A stretch of 64,000 nucleotides of DNA from Candidatus Nitrospira nitrificans (GCF_001458775.1 NZ_CZPZ01000031.1:124001-188000); one strand, 5' to 3'; counted from the stretch's first letter, positions 45,970 through 55,904 are shown. Notes: a model not told the origin generated them from the sequence alone. Made by a program: numbers and translations.

Positions 45970-45996
45970 CCTGATTGCCAAGGCCAGGATAAGCCG

Positions 45997-47412
45997 CTAC
46001 GCGGCTTTGGCCGTTCGACGTTTTGCCACTTGGCCCAGGATATCGAGCGCGGCGATGCGATAAGCTTCGGCATAGGTCGGAAAGTTGAACACGTTATCGA
46101 TAAAGGACTCGACTGTTGCGCCGCTCTGAAGGGCTAATTGCCCCAGGTGGACCAGTTCCGTGGCGGAATCCCCGACAACCTGTACCCCGAGTAAGCGCTC
46201 ACCCGCCGGATCAGCCACCATCTTGAGGAGGCCGTGGCTTGCGCCGGATATCTGGGCGCGGGCGATTTCCTCAAACTTTGCCCGTCCGATCAGCGGATCC
46301 TTATACCGTTCTCGCGCGTTCTTCTCATCCAAGCCGATGCCGGCCATTTCCGGGATCGTATAGATGCCGAGTGGAATGGTTGAAGCGGCATCACCCACCG
46401 GGAGGTTGAGCGCATGCCGGACTGCTCGCCGTCCCTGCTCCATGGCCTTGGAAGCCAGTGCCGGACCGCTGACCATATCACCCACGGCGTAGATGTGCGC
46501 GATATTGGTCTGACAATACTGATTGACCGGGATCAGTCCTTTATCCGATATCGTGACGCCGGCTGCCGTGAGCTCCAGGTCTTCGATGTTGGCTTGTCGC
46601 CCAAGGGCGACCAACATCTTTTCACTCTTCACTACGGTTGCGTCGTGCAATGTCGTGACGACATGCGCCACCTGGTCCCACCGAACCTTTGTGATTTGAC
46701 ATCCGCCTCGATAATGGCTGCCGTTCTGTTCGAGACTTTGCACGAACTGATCAACGAGTTCCCGATCCATGAATTGGAGAGGATAGGGCGCGCGGTCGAT
46801 CAGCGTGACCTCAACCCCGAGTAAGGCAAAGATGGACGCATACTCGCAACCGATGACCCCGCCACCGATCACCGTCAGCGATTGCGGCAGGTACATCATG
46901 GAGAGGAGGGAGTCGCTGTCGAGGATATGTTCATGGTCGACGGGAATCTCCTGCGGACTTCTGGGACGTGACCCCGTGGCCACGACGATGGTGCCGGCTG
47001 TCAGTCGTTGCTGTGCGCCATCGACGGTGTGCATCTCGATGGTGTGCTCATCCTGGAAATGCGCTCGGCCGTGCAGCAGGGAAATACCATTGCGTCGAAG
47101 TTGCTGGCTCATGAACGAATCGTGTGCCTGCACGACGTGTTCAAGACGGCTCAAGAGCGTGGCAATGTGCATATCCGGCTTCAGGCTGAATTGGAATGCT
47201 TCTCCTGCCCGCTTGAGTCGATCGAGATGCAGGGCGCTTTCTCGTAACGTTTTGCTGGGAATCGTTCCGCGATAGACGCAGCTGCCTCCGATCCCGCGTT
47301 CCCGCTCGATGAGGGCGACCCGTTTGCTGGCCTTGGCCCCTTGGACCGCTGCTTTCTGTCCGGCTGGACCTGCTCCGATTACAATAATGTCATATGTGCT
47401 GGGTGTGCTCAT
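45997..47412 (-). CDS. sthA: Si-specific NAD(P)+ transhydrogenase
   Basis: The protein has 471 aa. The FAD motif VIGAGPAGQKAA (11-22) is followed by GGSCVYRGTIPSKTLRE. Only one Cys (45) is left of the redox pair of lipoamide dehydrogenase; the second is Thr 50. That absence is a mark of the soluble transhydrogenase, which moves hydride between NADH and NADPH. NAD motif VIGGGVIGCEYASI and the C-terminal dimerisation part (TYAEAYRIAALDIL) are present. The HDOD gene upstream overlaps it by 4 nt. Confidence 0.94.
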   Translation of the reverse strand: MSTPSTYDIIVIGAGPAGQKAAVQGAKASKRVALIERERGIGGSCVYRGTIPSKTLRESALHLDRLKRAGEAFQFSLKPDMHIATLLSRLEHVVQAHDSFMSQQLRRNGISLLHGRAHFQDEHTIEMHTVDGAQQRLTAGTIVVATGSRPRSPQEIPVDHEHILDSDSLLSMMYLPQSLTVIGGGVIGCEYASIFALLGVEVTLIDRAPYPLQFMDRELVDQFVQSLEQNGSHYRGGCQITKVRWDQVAHVVTTLHDATVVKSEKMLVALGRQANIEDLELTAAGVTISDKGLIPVNQYCQTNIAHIYAVGDMVSGPALASKAMEQGRRAVRHALNLPVGDAASTIPLGIYTIPEMAGIGLDEKNARERYKDPLIGRAKFEEIARAQISGASHGLLKMVADPAGERLLGVQVVGDSATELVHLGQLALQSGATVESFIDNVFNFPTYAEAYRIAALDILGQVAKRRTAKAA

Positions 47413-48272
47413 AGGTTCATCGCATTCACGACGGTCAGCACACGATCTTTCATGGTCATGAGCTGATCGATGTCTTTGGGATACAGGTTTAATTCAACGA
47501 AGACGGAATGCTCGCGCAGGGAGTCCTCCGGCATTTCGTCAGGTGTCAGAAGATGACTGGCAAACAGATCGGCCACGCAGGTGAGCAGACACTCCTGACG
47601 GAACTCGGTGGCATGGTCGTAGTCTCCGTAGTACTGAATGGCCACCGCGACTTGTTTGGGGAGGCCCCATTTGTCGGCGATCAGGGCACCCACTTCGGCG
47701 TGATAGCCGGCAATCCAGCCGGACAAGAGGGGTTTCTCGAGAGCGATGCGCTGTTGACTCGCGAGTGTCGTGACAGTCCGCAAGACGACGGGTTTTCCGA
47801 TGGCGTGCAAGAGACCGCAGAGGTAGGCACTTTCGACGTTGACACGCCTCATGCGAGCCACTTCTTTGGCGAAGGCTCCGCTGGCGAGGGAATGGCGCCA
47901 GAGCCGTTTTACATCCTCTTCGTATCCTGGTACTTTGAATGCGCCCGATTTTAATGATGCCGTAAAGGCAATCTCGGACAGCAATGTGATGCCCAACATG
48001 GCCACGGCGTGCTGGAGCGACACAACCGGACTGCGGGGCATGTAGGCCGGCGAATTGGCAATCCGTAGGACGTGCGCGGCGAGTGCTTGATCCTGATGAA
48101 TCAGCGCCGAGAGTTTGGCGGCATCAGCGGACGCATCCGAGGCCAATGCCATGACCTTGCTGGCTGCTTGCGGCAGTAACGGAAGTTCGACGTCACTGGC
48201 TTTGATTTTCTGAACCAAGCCCTGTTCGAGCTGGTCAAGTTGACTCGCGGCCGGCTGGGTTTCAGAAGGCAT
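47409..48272 (-). CDS. HDOD-domain signalling protein
   Basis: The protein has 287 aa. The HDOD domain (~25-230) reads LPLLPQAASKVMALASDASADAAKLSALIHQDQALAAHVLRIANSPAYMPRS and AYLCGLLHAIGKPV; the usual HD catalytic pair is replaced by HAIGK, so it is not a phosphodiesterase. HDOD proteins act as scaffolds in signalling. It overlaps sthA, but a functional link is not obvious. Confidence 0.9.
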   Translation of the reverse strand: MPSETQPAASQLDQLEQGLVQKIKASDVELPLLPQAASKVMALASDASADAAKLSALIHQDQALAAHVLRIANSPAYMPRSPVVSLQHAVAMLGITLLSEIAFTASLKSGAFKVPGYEEDVKRLWRHSLASGAFAKEVARMRRVNVESAYLCGLLHAIGKPVVLRTVTTLASQQRIALEKPLLSGWIAGYHAEVGALIADKWGLPKQVAVAIQYYGDYDHATEFRQECLLTCVADLFASHLLTPDEMPEDSLREHSVFVELNLYPKDIDQLMTMKDRVLTVVNAMNL

Positions 48273-48401
48273 AGGGAGGGCTCCTCAATGAGAATTATCT
48301 TCCGATGACCGTCCTTTGTCGGTTTCTTGCCTCAGAAAGTTGAGTGGTGGTGACTTGGAAAGGGTCACGGACCTGCTGTTGTCTCTTTGGAGAGGGAGGG
48401 G

Positions 48402-48842
48402 ATGATGTATCGACATCCATGCATGATAGCGGTTCTATGGGTGGGGATGGCGGGATTAAGCCTCCTACAGAATGTGGCCGCTGAGTCGAAGACCGGGACA
48501 GAGAAGATCGTCAAAGAGGCCCGGGAGACGATCGAGGCCACCAAGGAGTATACCGTTCAGCAAAAAGAGGCCATTGAGCGTAAGGCGCATGAGGAATTGG
48601 CCGCTCTGCAACGACAAATCGCTGAGTTGCGTGGGAAGGTGGCAAAAGCGTCTGAATCCACGCGCATGGAACTGCAGAAGTCACTGAATGAGCTGGAGAA
48701 GAAGAAAGATGGAGTCAAAGCAAGGCTAGAGGAATTGAAGAACGCCACAGATGCCAAATGGCACGACGTGCAGGAGGGGATGACGACGGCCTTGAACGAG
48801 CTGAAGCAGTCGTACCAGAAACTGTTGTCCCATCTTCCCTAA
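48402..48842 (+). CDS. Exported coiled-coil protein
   Basis: The protein has 146 aa from the ATG at 48402 or 48405, preceded by GGGAGGGG. The signal peptide ends at about residue 27 (NVAAES). The mature chain is one long charged coiled coil (EKIVKEARETIEATKEYTVQQKEAIERKAHEELAALQRQIAELRGKV). It resembles apolipoprotein-like or LEA-type helices. It may bind lipid or the cell wall; no function is known. Confidence 0.8.
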   Translation: MMYRHPCMIAVLWVGMAGLSLLQNVAAESKTGTEKIVKEARETIEATKEYTVQQKEAIERKAHEELAALQRQIAELRGKVAKASESTRMELQKSLNELEKKKDGVKARLEELKNATDAKWHDVQEGMTTALNELKQSYQKLLSHLP

Positions 48843-48877
48843 ATAGCGATCATGCGTCCAGGAATGGAGTATCGAGG

Positions 48878-49198
48878 ATGAAGGTCATTACACTGAAAGA
48901 TCATCAGCAGTTTAGCAGCGACAAGATGAAGAAGAATAACCTGTTTCAGACGGAACGCTTCTTCTGCGATGTGTATTGCTTAGAGCCAGGCCAGGAGCAA
49001 AAAGGGCATGTCCATGGCCATCAGGATAAGGTGTACATCGTCTTAGAAGGGCAAGGGATGTTTCAGGTTGGTGCAGGGCGGCAAGTACTTGAGGCTGGGC
49101 AGGGAACTCTGGCGCCGGCTGGAGAGGAACATGGTGTAAAGAATCATACAAGCAAGAGGCTGAGCCTGCTGGTCTTCGTCTCGCCGAATCCATCCTGA
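48878..49198 (+). CDS. Cupin-domain protein
   Basis: The protein has 106 aa from the ATG at 48878 behind GAGG. The cupin motif GHVHGHQDKVYIVLEGQGMFQVGAGRQVLEAGQGTLAPAGEEHGVKN holds three His and one Glu/Gln for metal binding. A single-cupin fold of this size binds a metal in the cytoplasm. The substrate is unknown. It lies 35 nt after the coiled-coil gene. Confidence 0.9.
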   Translation: MKVITLKDHQQFSSDKMKKNNLFQTERFFCDVYCLEPGQEQKGHVHGHQDKVYIVLEGQGMFQVGAGRQVLEAGQGTLAPAGEEHGVKNHTSKRLSLLVFVSPNPS

Positions 49199-49233
49199 TG
49201 GGTCGTCAGGATGCTCGCGTGTCGTAAAATACG

Positions 49234-49271
49234 AAGGGGAGAAGCGGTGTCCCGCGTTCTCCCCTTGTTCT
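49234..49271. terminator. Rho-independent terminator after the cupin gene
   Basis: AAGGGGAGAA and TTCTCCCCTT are perfect 10-bp complements, followed by GTTCT. It lies 36 nt after the cupin stop and 26 nt before the end of the convergent cytochrome gene, so it may serve both. Confidence 0.7.
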
Positions 49272-49291
49272 GTCGGATCAGAATCCGATGA

Positions 49292-49753
49292 TTATGGCTT
49301 GTAGTCGGAATGGTCGGACGGCTTCCCGTCGTGCGAGTACATGTGCTGATAGGCAATGACCTGCCAAATCTGCTGTTCCGACAACAGCCCCTTCCAAGCC
49401 TTCATCTTCGTCTTCGGGACCCCTTCCGATACACGCCAGAACCAATAGCTGTCCGAGTACCGTGTCGTATTCTTCGGGTCTCGGAGATCGCGCGCCCCCT
49501 TCTTCACCGGCTTGCCGTCCTTACCGTGGCAACTGGCGCAGTTGATGTCGGTATTGAACTCGCCTCGATAAATCTTTCCACCTTCCTCAATGGCTTTGGG
49601 ATCGGTCCATCCGCCCGCGGGCATATGTTTGCCCGCGTAGTCGGCCGGAACCGGGGGTAAGGGCGCGAGATCGTCGGCTGAGGCTGGGCCTCCTGAAAGA
49701 AGCAGGGCGCATCCCATGACCAACACTGACACACATACATTCCTTCTCGTCAT
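49292..49753 (-). CDS. Periplasmic monohaem cytochrome c
   Basis: The protein has 153 aa. The signal peptide ends at PASA (residue 26). The haem motif is CASCH (72-76); Met 117 (KTKMKAW) is a candidate axial ligand. It resembles the class I cytochromes of nitrite-oxidising bacteria and the one at 13356, but the two are not close copies. It is exported. Its redox partner is unknown. Confidence 0.9.
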   Translation of the reverse strand: MTRRNVCVSVLVMGCALLLSGGPASADDLAPLPPVPADYAGKHMPAGGWTDPKAIEEGGKIYRGEFNTDINCASCHGKDGKPVKKGARDLRDPKNTTRYSDSYWFWRVSEGVPKTKMKAWKGLLSEQQIWQVIAYQHMYSHDGKPSDHSDYKP

Positions 49754-50030
49754 TCGTACCTCCTATGAGTTGTAGTGGACGTTCTACCTACTTATTTACG
49801 TGAGTTGATCAAGAGATTACTAGCCTGCAATCGGCGTATCCAACTATATCATAATTTTTTTCGAAAACAGGCTGCAGGCCGACACGTCGGGTTTCTGCCG
49901 AGGTCAACAGATCGTGCCGGTATGGTGACCTGGTGAGTCCGTTGAGGATATACTCGGCGGTTTTGCCGTTCCAGGGGCCTGAAGAAAGGAGTCGGACTGA
50001 GTCCATTGTCGCTCGATAGTCAAGATGGAG

Positions 50031-51896
50031 TTACTTGATGATCCGCTTCGCTGCTTCGACAATGGACCTCACGCCGATCCCGTAGTGATCCACGAGCTCT
50101 TCCGGTTTCCCGCTGTGGGGGATTTCTCGAACGGCGAGCTTGTGGACGGCGAGGCCTTCGGTACTGACCGCGCTGAGAACAGCATCGCCAAGGCCTCCAT
50201 GGGCATAGTGATCTTCCACCGTGAGAATTCTGCGCTGCGTCGCGCGTCCACTCTCCACCAAGGTGGTTCGATCAATGGGCGCGATGCTGTAGAGATCGAT
50301 GATACGGACAGCGATCCCAGCCGTTTTGAGTTGGTCATAGGCTTTCAAGGCTTCAAACAGCGTGACACCTGCAGCCACGATAGTGAGGACATCCGATCCA
50401 CTCTCTCGAAGGATTTTGCTGCCGCCGATGTGGAAGCGCTCCTCCGGCCCGTAGAGGACCGGAGTTTTTGGCCTTCCAGCCCGTATGTAGACCATGCCTT
50501 TATGCTTCGCGGCGGTCTCGACTAATTGATAGGTTGAGTTGCCATCGGAGGGGTAGAGCACCGTCACGTTTGGTTGGGCCGCCATCATCGCGATGTCTTC
50601 CAATCCCATTTGGGACGGCCCATCTTCGCCGATGCTGACACCGACATGGGTCCCGACGAGCTTAATGTTCGAACCACTGATCGCGGCCATACGGATGAAG
50701 TCATAGGCGCGACTTAAGAAACAGGCAAACGTCGCTGCGAAAGGGATTTTGCCACAGGCCGCCAGACCGGCGGCGGCACCCACCATGTTTTGTTCCGCGA
50801 TGAAACTTTCAAAGAACCGATGGGGAAACTTCTTGCCGAATTTGTCGGTGTACGTCGAGTTTTTTACGTCGGCGTCGAGCGCGACGATCGCGGCGTTAGC
50901 GGACCCCAAGGCTTCCAATGCCACACCGAACGCTTCACGCGTTGCGACGGAATCACCGAGTTTATAAGGCGCGGCGGGCATCGGGCTGATGGTGGTGGGA
51001 GCGGTGCTGGGAACCGATGGTTTTGGAATCTGAATCACGGCACCGTTCGGGCTCAATTGCTTTGTGAGTTCATCGATCGCCTTCTGAGCCTCTTCGCCTT
51101 TCTTCAGCGGCTTGCCGTGCCAGTCAGCTCGGTCTTCAATGAACGAAATGCCCTTGCCTTTATACGTTCGAGCCAGCACCACGGTCGGCTGTCCTTTTGT
51201 CTGGGCAGCTTCATCGAAGGCCTTGAGGAGGGCTGAGAGATCATGACCGTCGACGACGATGGCATGCCAACCGAATCCGGCCCACCGGGAACGGTACGCA
51301 TCCATGTCGTGCTGCAACATGGTGGGGTCACTTTGTCCGAGCCTGTTCACATCCACAATGGCGCACAAGTTATCCAACCGACATTGGCGGCCCATCTCGG
51401 CGGCTTCCCAGACCGATCCTTCGACCGATTCTCCATCCCCCATCAATACGTAGGTTCGGTAATCGACTCTGTCGACGAATTTCGCATTCAACGCGATGCC
51501 GATTCCAACGGGAAGCCCTTGCCCAAGGGAACCAGTGGCCATATCGACAAAGGGCAAGCGAGGAGTCGGGTGCCCTTCAAGATCGGACGATAAGGTGCGC
51601 AATTTTAAGAGGTCGCTCTGTGGAAAGAGACCCGCCTCCGCCCATGCCGCATAAAGCAGCGGAGCCGCATGTCCTTTTGAGAGGATAAAACGATCGCCGT
51701 TGGGCGCTTTTGGATTGTGGGGATCGTAGCGCATGACGGAGAAAAACAATGCGGCGACGATATCGGCGGCGGAGGCGCAGCTCGACGGATGGCCGCTGCC
51801 GGCCTCACTGGTGGCCCGAACACTGTTGATGCGAAGTTGAGTGGCCTTGTTGTGTAAGGCGCTGAGCAATTCAGGCGAAGCAGCTAAACCGGCCAT
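50031..51896 (-). CDS. tkt: Transketolase
   Basis: The protein has 621 aa from the ATG at 51896 behind AAAGGA. It carries two-carbon units between sugar phosphates with ThDP. The ThDP-binding GDGESVEGSVWEAAEMG (N-terminal domain) and the central AEQNMVGAAAGLAACG with its catalytic Glu, plus the C-terminal transketolase domain (LYSIAPID), are in one chain. This places it in the pentose phosphate or Calvin-type carbon flow. A Pro/Thr-rich linker (residues ~300-325) joins the halves. Confidence 0.95.
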   Translation of the reverse strand: MAGLAASPELLSALHNKATQLRINSVRATSEAGSGHPSSCASAADIVAALFFSVMRYDPHNPKAPNGDRFILSKGHAAPLLYAAWAEAGLFPQSDLLKLRTLSSDLEGHPTPRLPFVDMATGSLGQGLPVGIGIALNAKFVDRVDYRTYVLMGDGESVEGSVWEAAEMGRQCRLDNLCAIVDVNRLGQSDPTMLQHDMDAYRSRWAGFGWHAIVVDGHDLSALLKAFDEAAQTKGQPTVVLARTYKGKGISFIEDRADWHGKPLKKGEEAQKAIDELTKQLSPNGAVIQIPKPSVPSTAPTTISPMPAAPYKLGDSVATREAFGVALEALGSANAAIVALDADVKNSTYTDKFGKKFPHRFFESFIAEQNMVGAAAGLAACGKIPFAATFACFLSRAYDFIRMAAISGSNIKLVGTHVGVSIGEDGPSQMGLEDIAMMAAQPNVTVLYPSDGNSTYQLVETAAKHKGMVYIRAGRPKTPVLYGPEERFHIGGSKILRESGSDVLTIVAAGVTLFEALKAYDQLKTAGIAVRIIDLYSIAPIDRTTLVESGRATQRRILTVEDHYAHGGLGDAVLSAVSTEGLAVHKLAVREIPHSGKPEELVDHYGIGVRSIVEAAKRIIK

Positions 51897-52072
51897 GGAC
51901 GATCCTTTCAGGATAGAGATCAAAACGCGCGTAGGTGTTGGTTGTACATTCTCGGCAGTGGTCGCTAGAGCGTGAGGCTAACAAATCAGCGAGTAGAGGT
52001 CAATGCGGAGATGGGCTCCCCCGGCGAGAACCAGGGGAGCTCAGAAATACTCATGACTCGGCCAGCGGTTTG

Positions 52073-52702
52073 TTAGCCTTGGGCTGGGGATGAGATCAGT
52101 AGGACCTCATTCGAACAGGGACTTTCTGCTTCGCCTTCTTCGCCTCCAAAGGCACTGATGGCAAAGAAATAGGGCGTATTAGGCTCGAGTCCAGTAATGA
52201 TGGCTGGTGGAGCCTCGACTGATTGGCTTGTCTCATAGGAGCATGAACCTGGTTCCCCGGAAGATTCCTTCCCGTAGTAGACACGATAACCGGCTACAGT
52301 TGGATCAGGGTGTGGTGCCCAGGTCAATCGTGCGGTGGCCTCGGTTGAAATGGAGGGTTCTGATAGCATCGGATTGTCTTCTCCCTCAAGGCCTGTCATA
52401 AGATGTTCAGGATCTGCTTCCGCAAGCTCGCTCGGGAAGGGCTCTATTTCCTCTGTGGGTGTCGCAGAGGCTGTCGGGTCCTCCTGCTCGTTCGCGGTGG
52501 TCTCAGTCGTGTTAAGGGCTGCCTCTGTGTCCTCGTTCGGATGAGTGTCCGTCGGAGTGGAGAGGGAAGAAATACTTGGTCCACTCTGTCCGCCGTCACT
52601 ACACCCGCCAAGGGGGAGGACGGTGGTCACAACTAAAAGAGGGACTAATGCGACCGTGAAACTCCTGAGAGCCAGCATGATCGAATGTATGGGTCTTAGC
52701 AT
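52073..52702 (-). CDS. Lipoprotein with a fibronectin type III-like domain
   Basis: The protein has 209 aa. The lipobox LPLGGC puts lipidation at about Cys 34; a later ATG at 52678 gives a shorter signal peptide. Residues ~38-110 are an acidic, Thr/Glu-rich linker. Residues ~115-205 (ARLTWAPHPDPTVAGYRVYYGKESSGE, ITGLEPNTPYFFAISAFGGEEGEAE) form a FN3 domain. It is a surface or periplasmic lipoprotein; partner unknown. Confidence 0.85.
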   Translation of the reverse strand: MLRPIHSIMLALRSFTVALVPLLVVTTVLPLGGCSDGGQSGPSISSLSTPTDTHPNEDTEAALNTTETTANEQEDPTASATPTEEIEPFPSELAEADPEHLMTGLEGEDNPMLSEPSISTEATARLTWAPHPDPTVAGYRVYYGKESSGEPGSCSYETSQSVEAPPAIITGLEPNTPYFFAISAFGGEEGEAESPCSNEVLLISSPAQG

Positions 52703-52970
52703 ATGAAGTAATCCTCACAAATGAATTGCCACGCGGTTAACTAACTCAAAGTCAACTAGCAAACCCACTAGGTAAGTGGTGGTCCGCTATTAAGCAACTG
52801 TTGTGCCTGCGAAGGACATCCGGTAAGCTACCATTAATCAACAATTTATATATTTTTATGAACAAGAGGAAATACGAGGTGTGAATGGTTCAACCTTCAA
52901 GTACCTACAACACGATAGCCAGATGGGTTTTTCCAGTACAGCCACTGTGACAAGAGGCGATGGGGAGATA

Positions 52971-53819
52971 TCAGTAAGGGGCTTGTCGGGGGTCTGAGCG
53001 CTCTCGAAAAAATCTCAAGAGCAGATAGCCGTTTACGAGGATCACGATTGCTAAGATGCTGTAGGTTGTGATCGACGTGGCAAGATCGAGTTCGACCAGG
53101 ACTCGACACAGACCGAAACCTACGATGAGCCCGTCGAATGCCATGCAAATGCGCCGGAATGTTTCAGGGTCCATCAAGCGAATGAGATACGTCCCAAGCG
53201 GAATGCCGATCATGACGCTGGGAACGATATAGGGAATAATTTCCATGCTGCCGGCGCTGTAGAACCCGATAAACCCGTACGCGATCGCTGTGAGTGAAGA
53301 TTCCGCCAGGCGAATGATTCCCAATGCCGCGCGGAAGTCTTGTTTTGGATAGCCTTGATTGTTGAAGAGGAGCGCCAAGGGGGGGCCGGAAATCGTTGTG
53401 AGAGAGTAGAGAGTGCCGAGCCCTACGCCAAACGGTACGCCTATCGCTTTTTCCGCGCGAATTGGTTTCCGGATGCCCGCGGCCTGGAGAAGAATCAAGG
53501 GCAACAGAAAAAAATAGGTCACGAATTTAATCCAGGCCGGCTGCACCAAAAAGAGAAGATAGCTGCCGATGCCGACTCCGACCGCCAGACCGCCGAGAAT
53601 AGGCGCGACACGCCAGAAGACGTTGGGGATGCTCTTCCGGTTAATGAAGAGCACATATGCGTTGATGACGAGTTCGATGAGTACGAGGGCTGGATTCAAA
53701 ATGCGATTGGTGAAAAACAAGAGAGCGACGGGAACCGTGATGGAGGAGAAACCGTACCCTAGCGCGCCGTTCACTGTGGCGGCGACAAATGTAATGAGGA
53801 CAAGAACGATGGTGTCCAT
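52971..53819 (-). CDS. TauE/SafE-family membrane exporter
   Basis: The protein has 282 aa with about seven to eight membrane helices. The N-terminal ATVNGALGYGFSSITVP and ISGPPLALLFNNQGYP fit the TauE/SafE (DUF81) family, which exports sulphite or organosulphonates. It lies 6 nt after the Rrf2 regulator gene, in the same direction, so it is probably controlled by it. Confidence 0.9.
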   Translation of the reverse strand: MDTIVLVLITFVAATVNGALGYGFSSITVPVALLFFTNRILNPALVLIELVINAYVLFINRKSIPNVFWRVAPILGGLAVGVGIGSYLLFLVQPAWIKFVTYFFLLPLILLQAAGIRKPIRAEKAIGVPFGVGLGTLYSLTTISGPPLALLFNNQGYPKQDFRAALGIIRLAESSLTAIAYGFIGFYSAGSMEIIPYIVPSVMIGIPLGTYLIRLMDPETFRRICMAFDGLIVGFGLCRVLVELDLATSITTYSILAIVILVNGYLLLRFFRERSDPRQAPY

Positions 53820-53825
53820 GAGGGC

Positions 53826-54260
53826 TTAGTCTTTAGGATGGCCGGCGGCAAAATCGGCAAGTGAATAGTGATCGAGGACCCCGGCAATCGCATCGCGGAC
53901 TTTGCCCATGACTTGCTGCACCGGACACCGCGGCTTGTTCGTGTAGGGACAGTCGTTGCATTTTTGGTAGGCCGTCTTGCTGACGCAGCCGATCGGCGCC
54001 AGCGGACCATCGAGTATGCGTATGACGTGACCGAGTGTGATCTCGTTCGGCTGTTTAATCAGGTCATATCCTCCGTTTACTCCACGTCGGCTGGAGACGA
54101 GCCCGGCTCGTTTGAGCGTGAGAAGAATCTGCTCCAAGAATTCAACGGGGATGTGCTGGCGATCGGCCATGTCGCGGCGCTGCAGAGTTGTCTTTCCATG
54201 GGCCAGCGCGAGTTCAAGCAATGCCCGAAGGCCGTATTCACTTTTCTTCGAGAGTTTCAT
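53826..54260 (-). CDS. Rrf2-family transcriptional regulator
   Basis: The protein has 144 aa. The winged HTH (KKSEYGLRALLELALAHGKTTLQRRDMADRQHIPVEFLEQILLTLKRAGLVSSRRGVNGGY) is typical. Four Cys (92, 101, 104, 112) in GCVSKTAYQKCNDCPYTNKPRC could bind an Fe-S cluster, as in IscR or NsrR. It is followed by the TauE gene. It probably senses sulphur or redox state. Confidence 0.92.
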   Translation of the reverse strand: MKLSKKSEYGLRALLELALAHGKTTLQRRDMADRQHIPVEFLEQILLTLKRAGLVSSRRGVNGGYDLIKQPNEITLGHVIRILDGPLAPIGCVSKTAYQKCNDCPYTNKPRCPVQQVMGKVRDAIAGVLDHYSLADFAAGHPKD

Positions 54261-54290
54261 AAATATAGAGTTAGTTTATCAACAATAATT

Positions 54291-54319
54291 ACATAAGGTA
54301 AACCTTAAAGGCTTGTCAA
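54291..54319 (-). promoter_or_regulatory. Sigma-70 promoter of the Rrf2-TauE operon
   Basis: TTGACA (54319-54314) and TTATGT (54296-54291) are spaced by 17 nt. The region downstream is AT-rich with a partly symmetric TTATGTAATTATTGTTGATAA that may bind the regulator itself. Confidence 0.6.
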
Positions 54320-54448
54320 GGTCAAAGTTTTGAGACGGGCGACTTCGGTCATCTCACATGTTGTTCGTGTATCTACTCCCAGCTTTTATTCCCTCCTTGC
54401 ATACATTAAGATACAGCGTCGGTTACCTTCCTCCTCACGAGGCCTTTT

Positions 54449-55810
54449 TTGAAATCCAAGATTGTCTTTTCTTGCCAAACCTGTGGACATCAGGCGCCAC
54501 GGTGGCTCGGCCGCTGTCCTGACTGCGGCGGCTGGAATACGATGAAAGAGGAGCGGCAAGCGGCGACTGGAAAGGGTCGTCCTGCCGCGATCAAGACAGC
54601 TCAGTCCAAGGCCACGCCCATCGGTGAAATCGAAGTCGTGGGAGAGGATCGTCGGTTCACCGGCATTGGTGAATTCGATCGAGTCCTGGGAGGCGGCGTA
54701 ATTCCCGGTGCGGTCATCCTAATCGGAGGCGATCCTGGAATCGGGAAGACGACGCTGCTCTTACAGGCCTTGCCACGGTTGGCGACGAAGGAATCGCCGG
54801 TTCTCTACGTCTCCGGGGAAGAATCTCCCCGGCAGATCAAGATGCGTGGACAACGGTTGGGTATTGAACATCCCCATCTGTTGATTTTGGCCGAAACCTC
54901 CCTTGAACAAATCCTGAAAACGGTGCAGGAAATTGAGCCGGCCGCAGTGGTGGTCGATTCGATCCAAACGGTGTATACGGAACAAATTACCTCCGCCCCC
55001 GGCAGCATCAGTCAGGTTCAGGAAGTGGCGGGACAACTCATGTGGTTTGCCAAGCGGGCCGGCGTGCCGGTCTTCATCATCGGGCATGTCACGAAAGAGG
55101 GGGCGATTGCAGGGCCGCGGTTGCTGGAACATATCGTCGATACGGTGTTGTACTTTGAGGGAGATAAAGGGCACAGCTACCGGATTCTCCGCGCCGTGAA
55201 GAACCGTTTTGGGTCGACGAATGAAATCGGGGTGTTCGAAATGAAAGATGTGGGGCTCGAAGAGGTGAGTAACCCGTCCGAGTTGTTTCTGGCGGAACGT
55301 CCTCAACGAAGCACGGGATCGGTAGTGGTGTCGAGTCTCGAAGGGACGAGGCCGATACTGGTGGAACTGCAAGCGTTGGTGTCCTCAACGACCTATGCCA
55401 TGCCCAAACGAATGGCGAACGGCGTGGAGGTCAATCGGGTGTCGCTGCTGCTGGCGGTTATGGAGAAACGGCTGGGGGTGCATCTTTCCGGACAGGATGT
55501 GTATGTGAACGTTGCGGGAGGGATGCATATCGACGAACCGGCGATCGACTTGGGGATCGTCGCCGCTGTCACATCGAGTCTCCGTGAGGTGCCTGTCGAG
55601 CCGGGGACATTGCTGTTGGGGGAGATCGGTTTGGGCGGAGAGGTACGTGCTGTCAGTCAGGCTGAATTGCGCATTCGCGAGGCCGCGAAGATGGGGTTTA
55701 AACGATGCGTGTTGCCTGAACGAAATTTGACGAAGCTCGATCCCATCGACGGTATGGAACTGATCGGTATTCAAGAAGTGCGAGAGGCGTTGGATGTGGT
55801 GTTGGCGTAG
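54449..55810 (+). CDS. radA: DNA repair protein RadA
   Basis: The protein has 453 aa. The zinc finger CQTCG ... CPDCG (Cys 9, 12, 23, 26), Walker A GGDPGIGKTT (93-102), the RadA motif KNRFG and the C-terminal Lon-like domain are present. It helps branch migration in homologous recombination. The start codon appears to be TTG at 54449 behind CGAGG; no ATG lies near the zinc finger start. Confidence 0.95.
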   Translation: MKSKIVFSCQTCGHQAPRWLGRCPDCGGWNTMKEERQAATGKGRPAAIKTAQSKATPIGEIEVVGEDRRFTGIGEFDRVLGGGVIPGAVILIGGDPGIGKTTLLLQALPRLATKESPVLYVSGEESPRQIKMRGQRLGIEHPHLLILAETSLEQILKTVQEIEPAAVVVDSIQTVYTEQITSAPGSISQVQEVAGQLMWFAKRAGVPVFIIGHVTKEGAIAGPRLLEHIVDTVLYFEGDKGHSYRILRAVKNRFGSTNEIGVFEMKDVGLEEVSNPSELFLAERPQRSTGSVVVSSLEGTRPILVELQALVSSTTYAMPKRMANGVEVNRVSLLLAVMEKRLGVHLSGQDVYVNVAGGMHIDEPAIDLGIVAAVTSSLREVPVEPGTLLLGEIGLGGEVRAVSQAELRIREAAKMGFKRCVLPERNLTKLDPIDGMELIGIQEVREALDVVLA

Positions 55811-55904
55811 AAATAGAGAAGCGAGCGGCGGACAAGGCTCCGTGCTCGCGCAACGCGCACACAAAATGAATCGAATGCTGATCGCAATGGGCGGTGCTCG
55901 TTGC

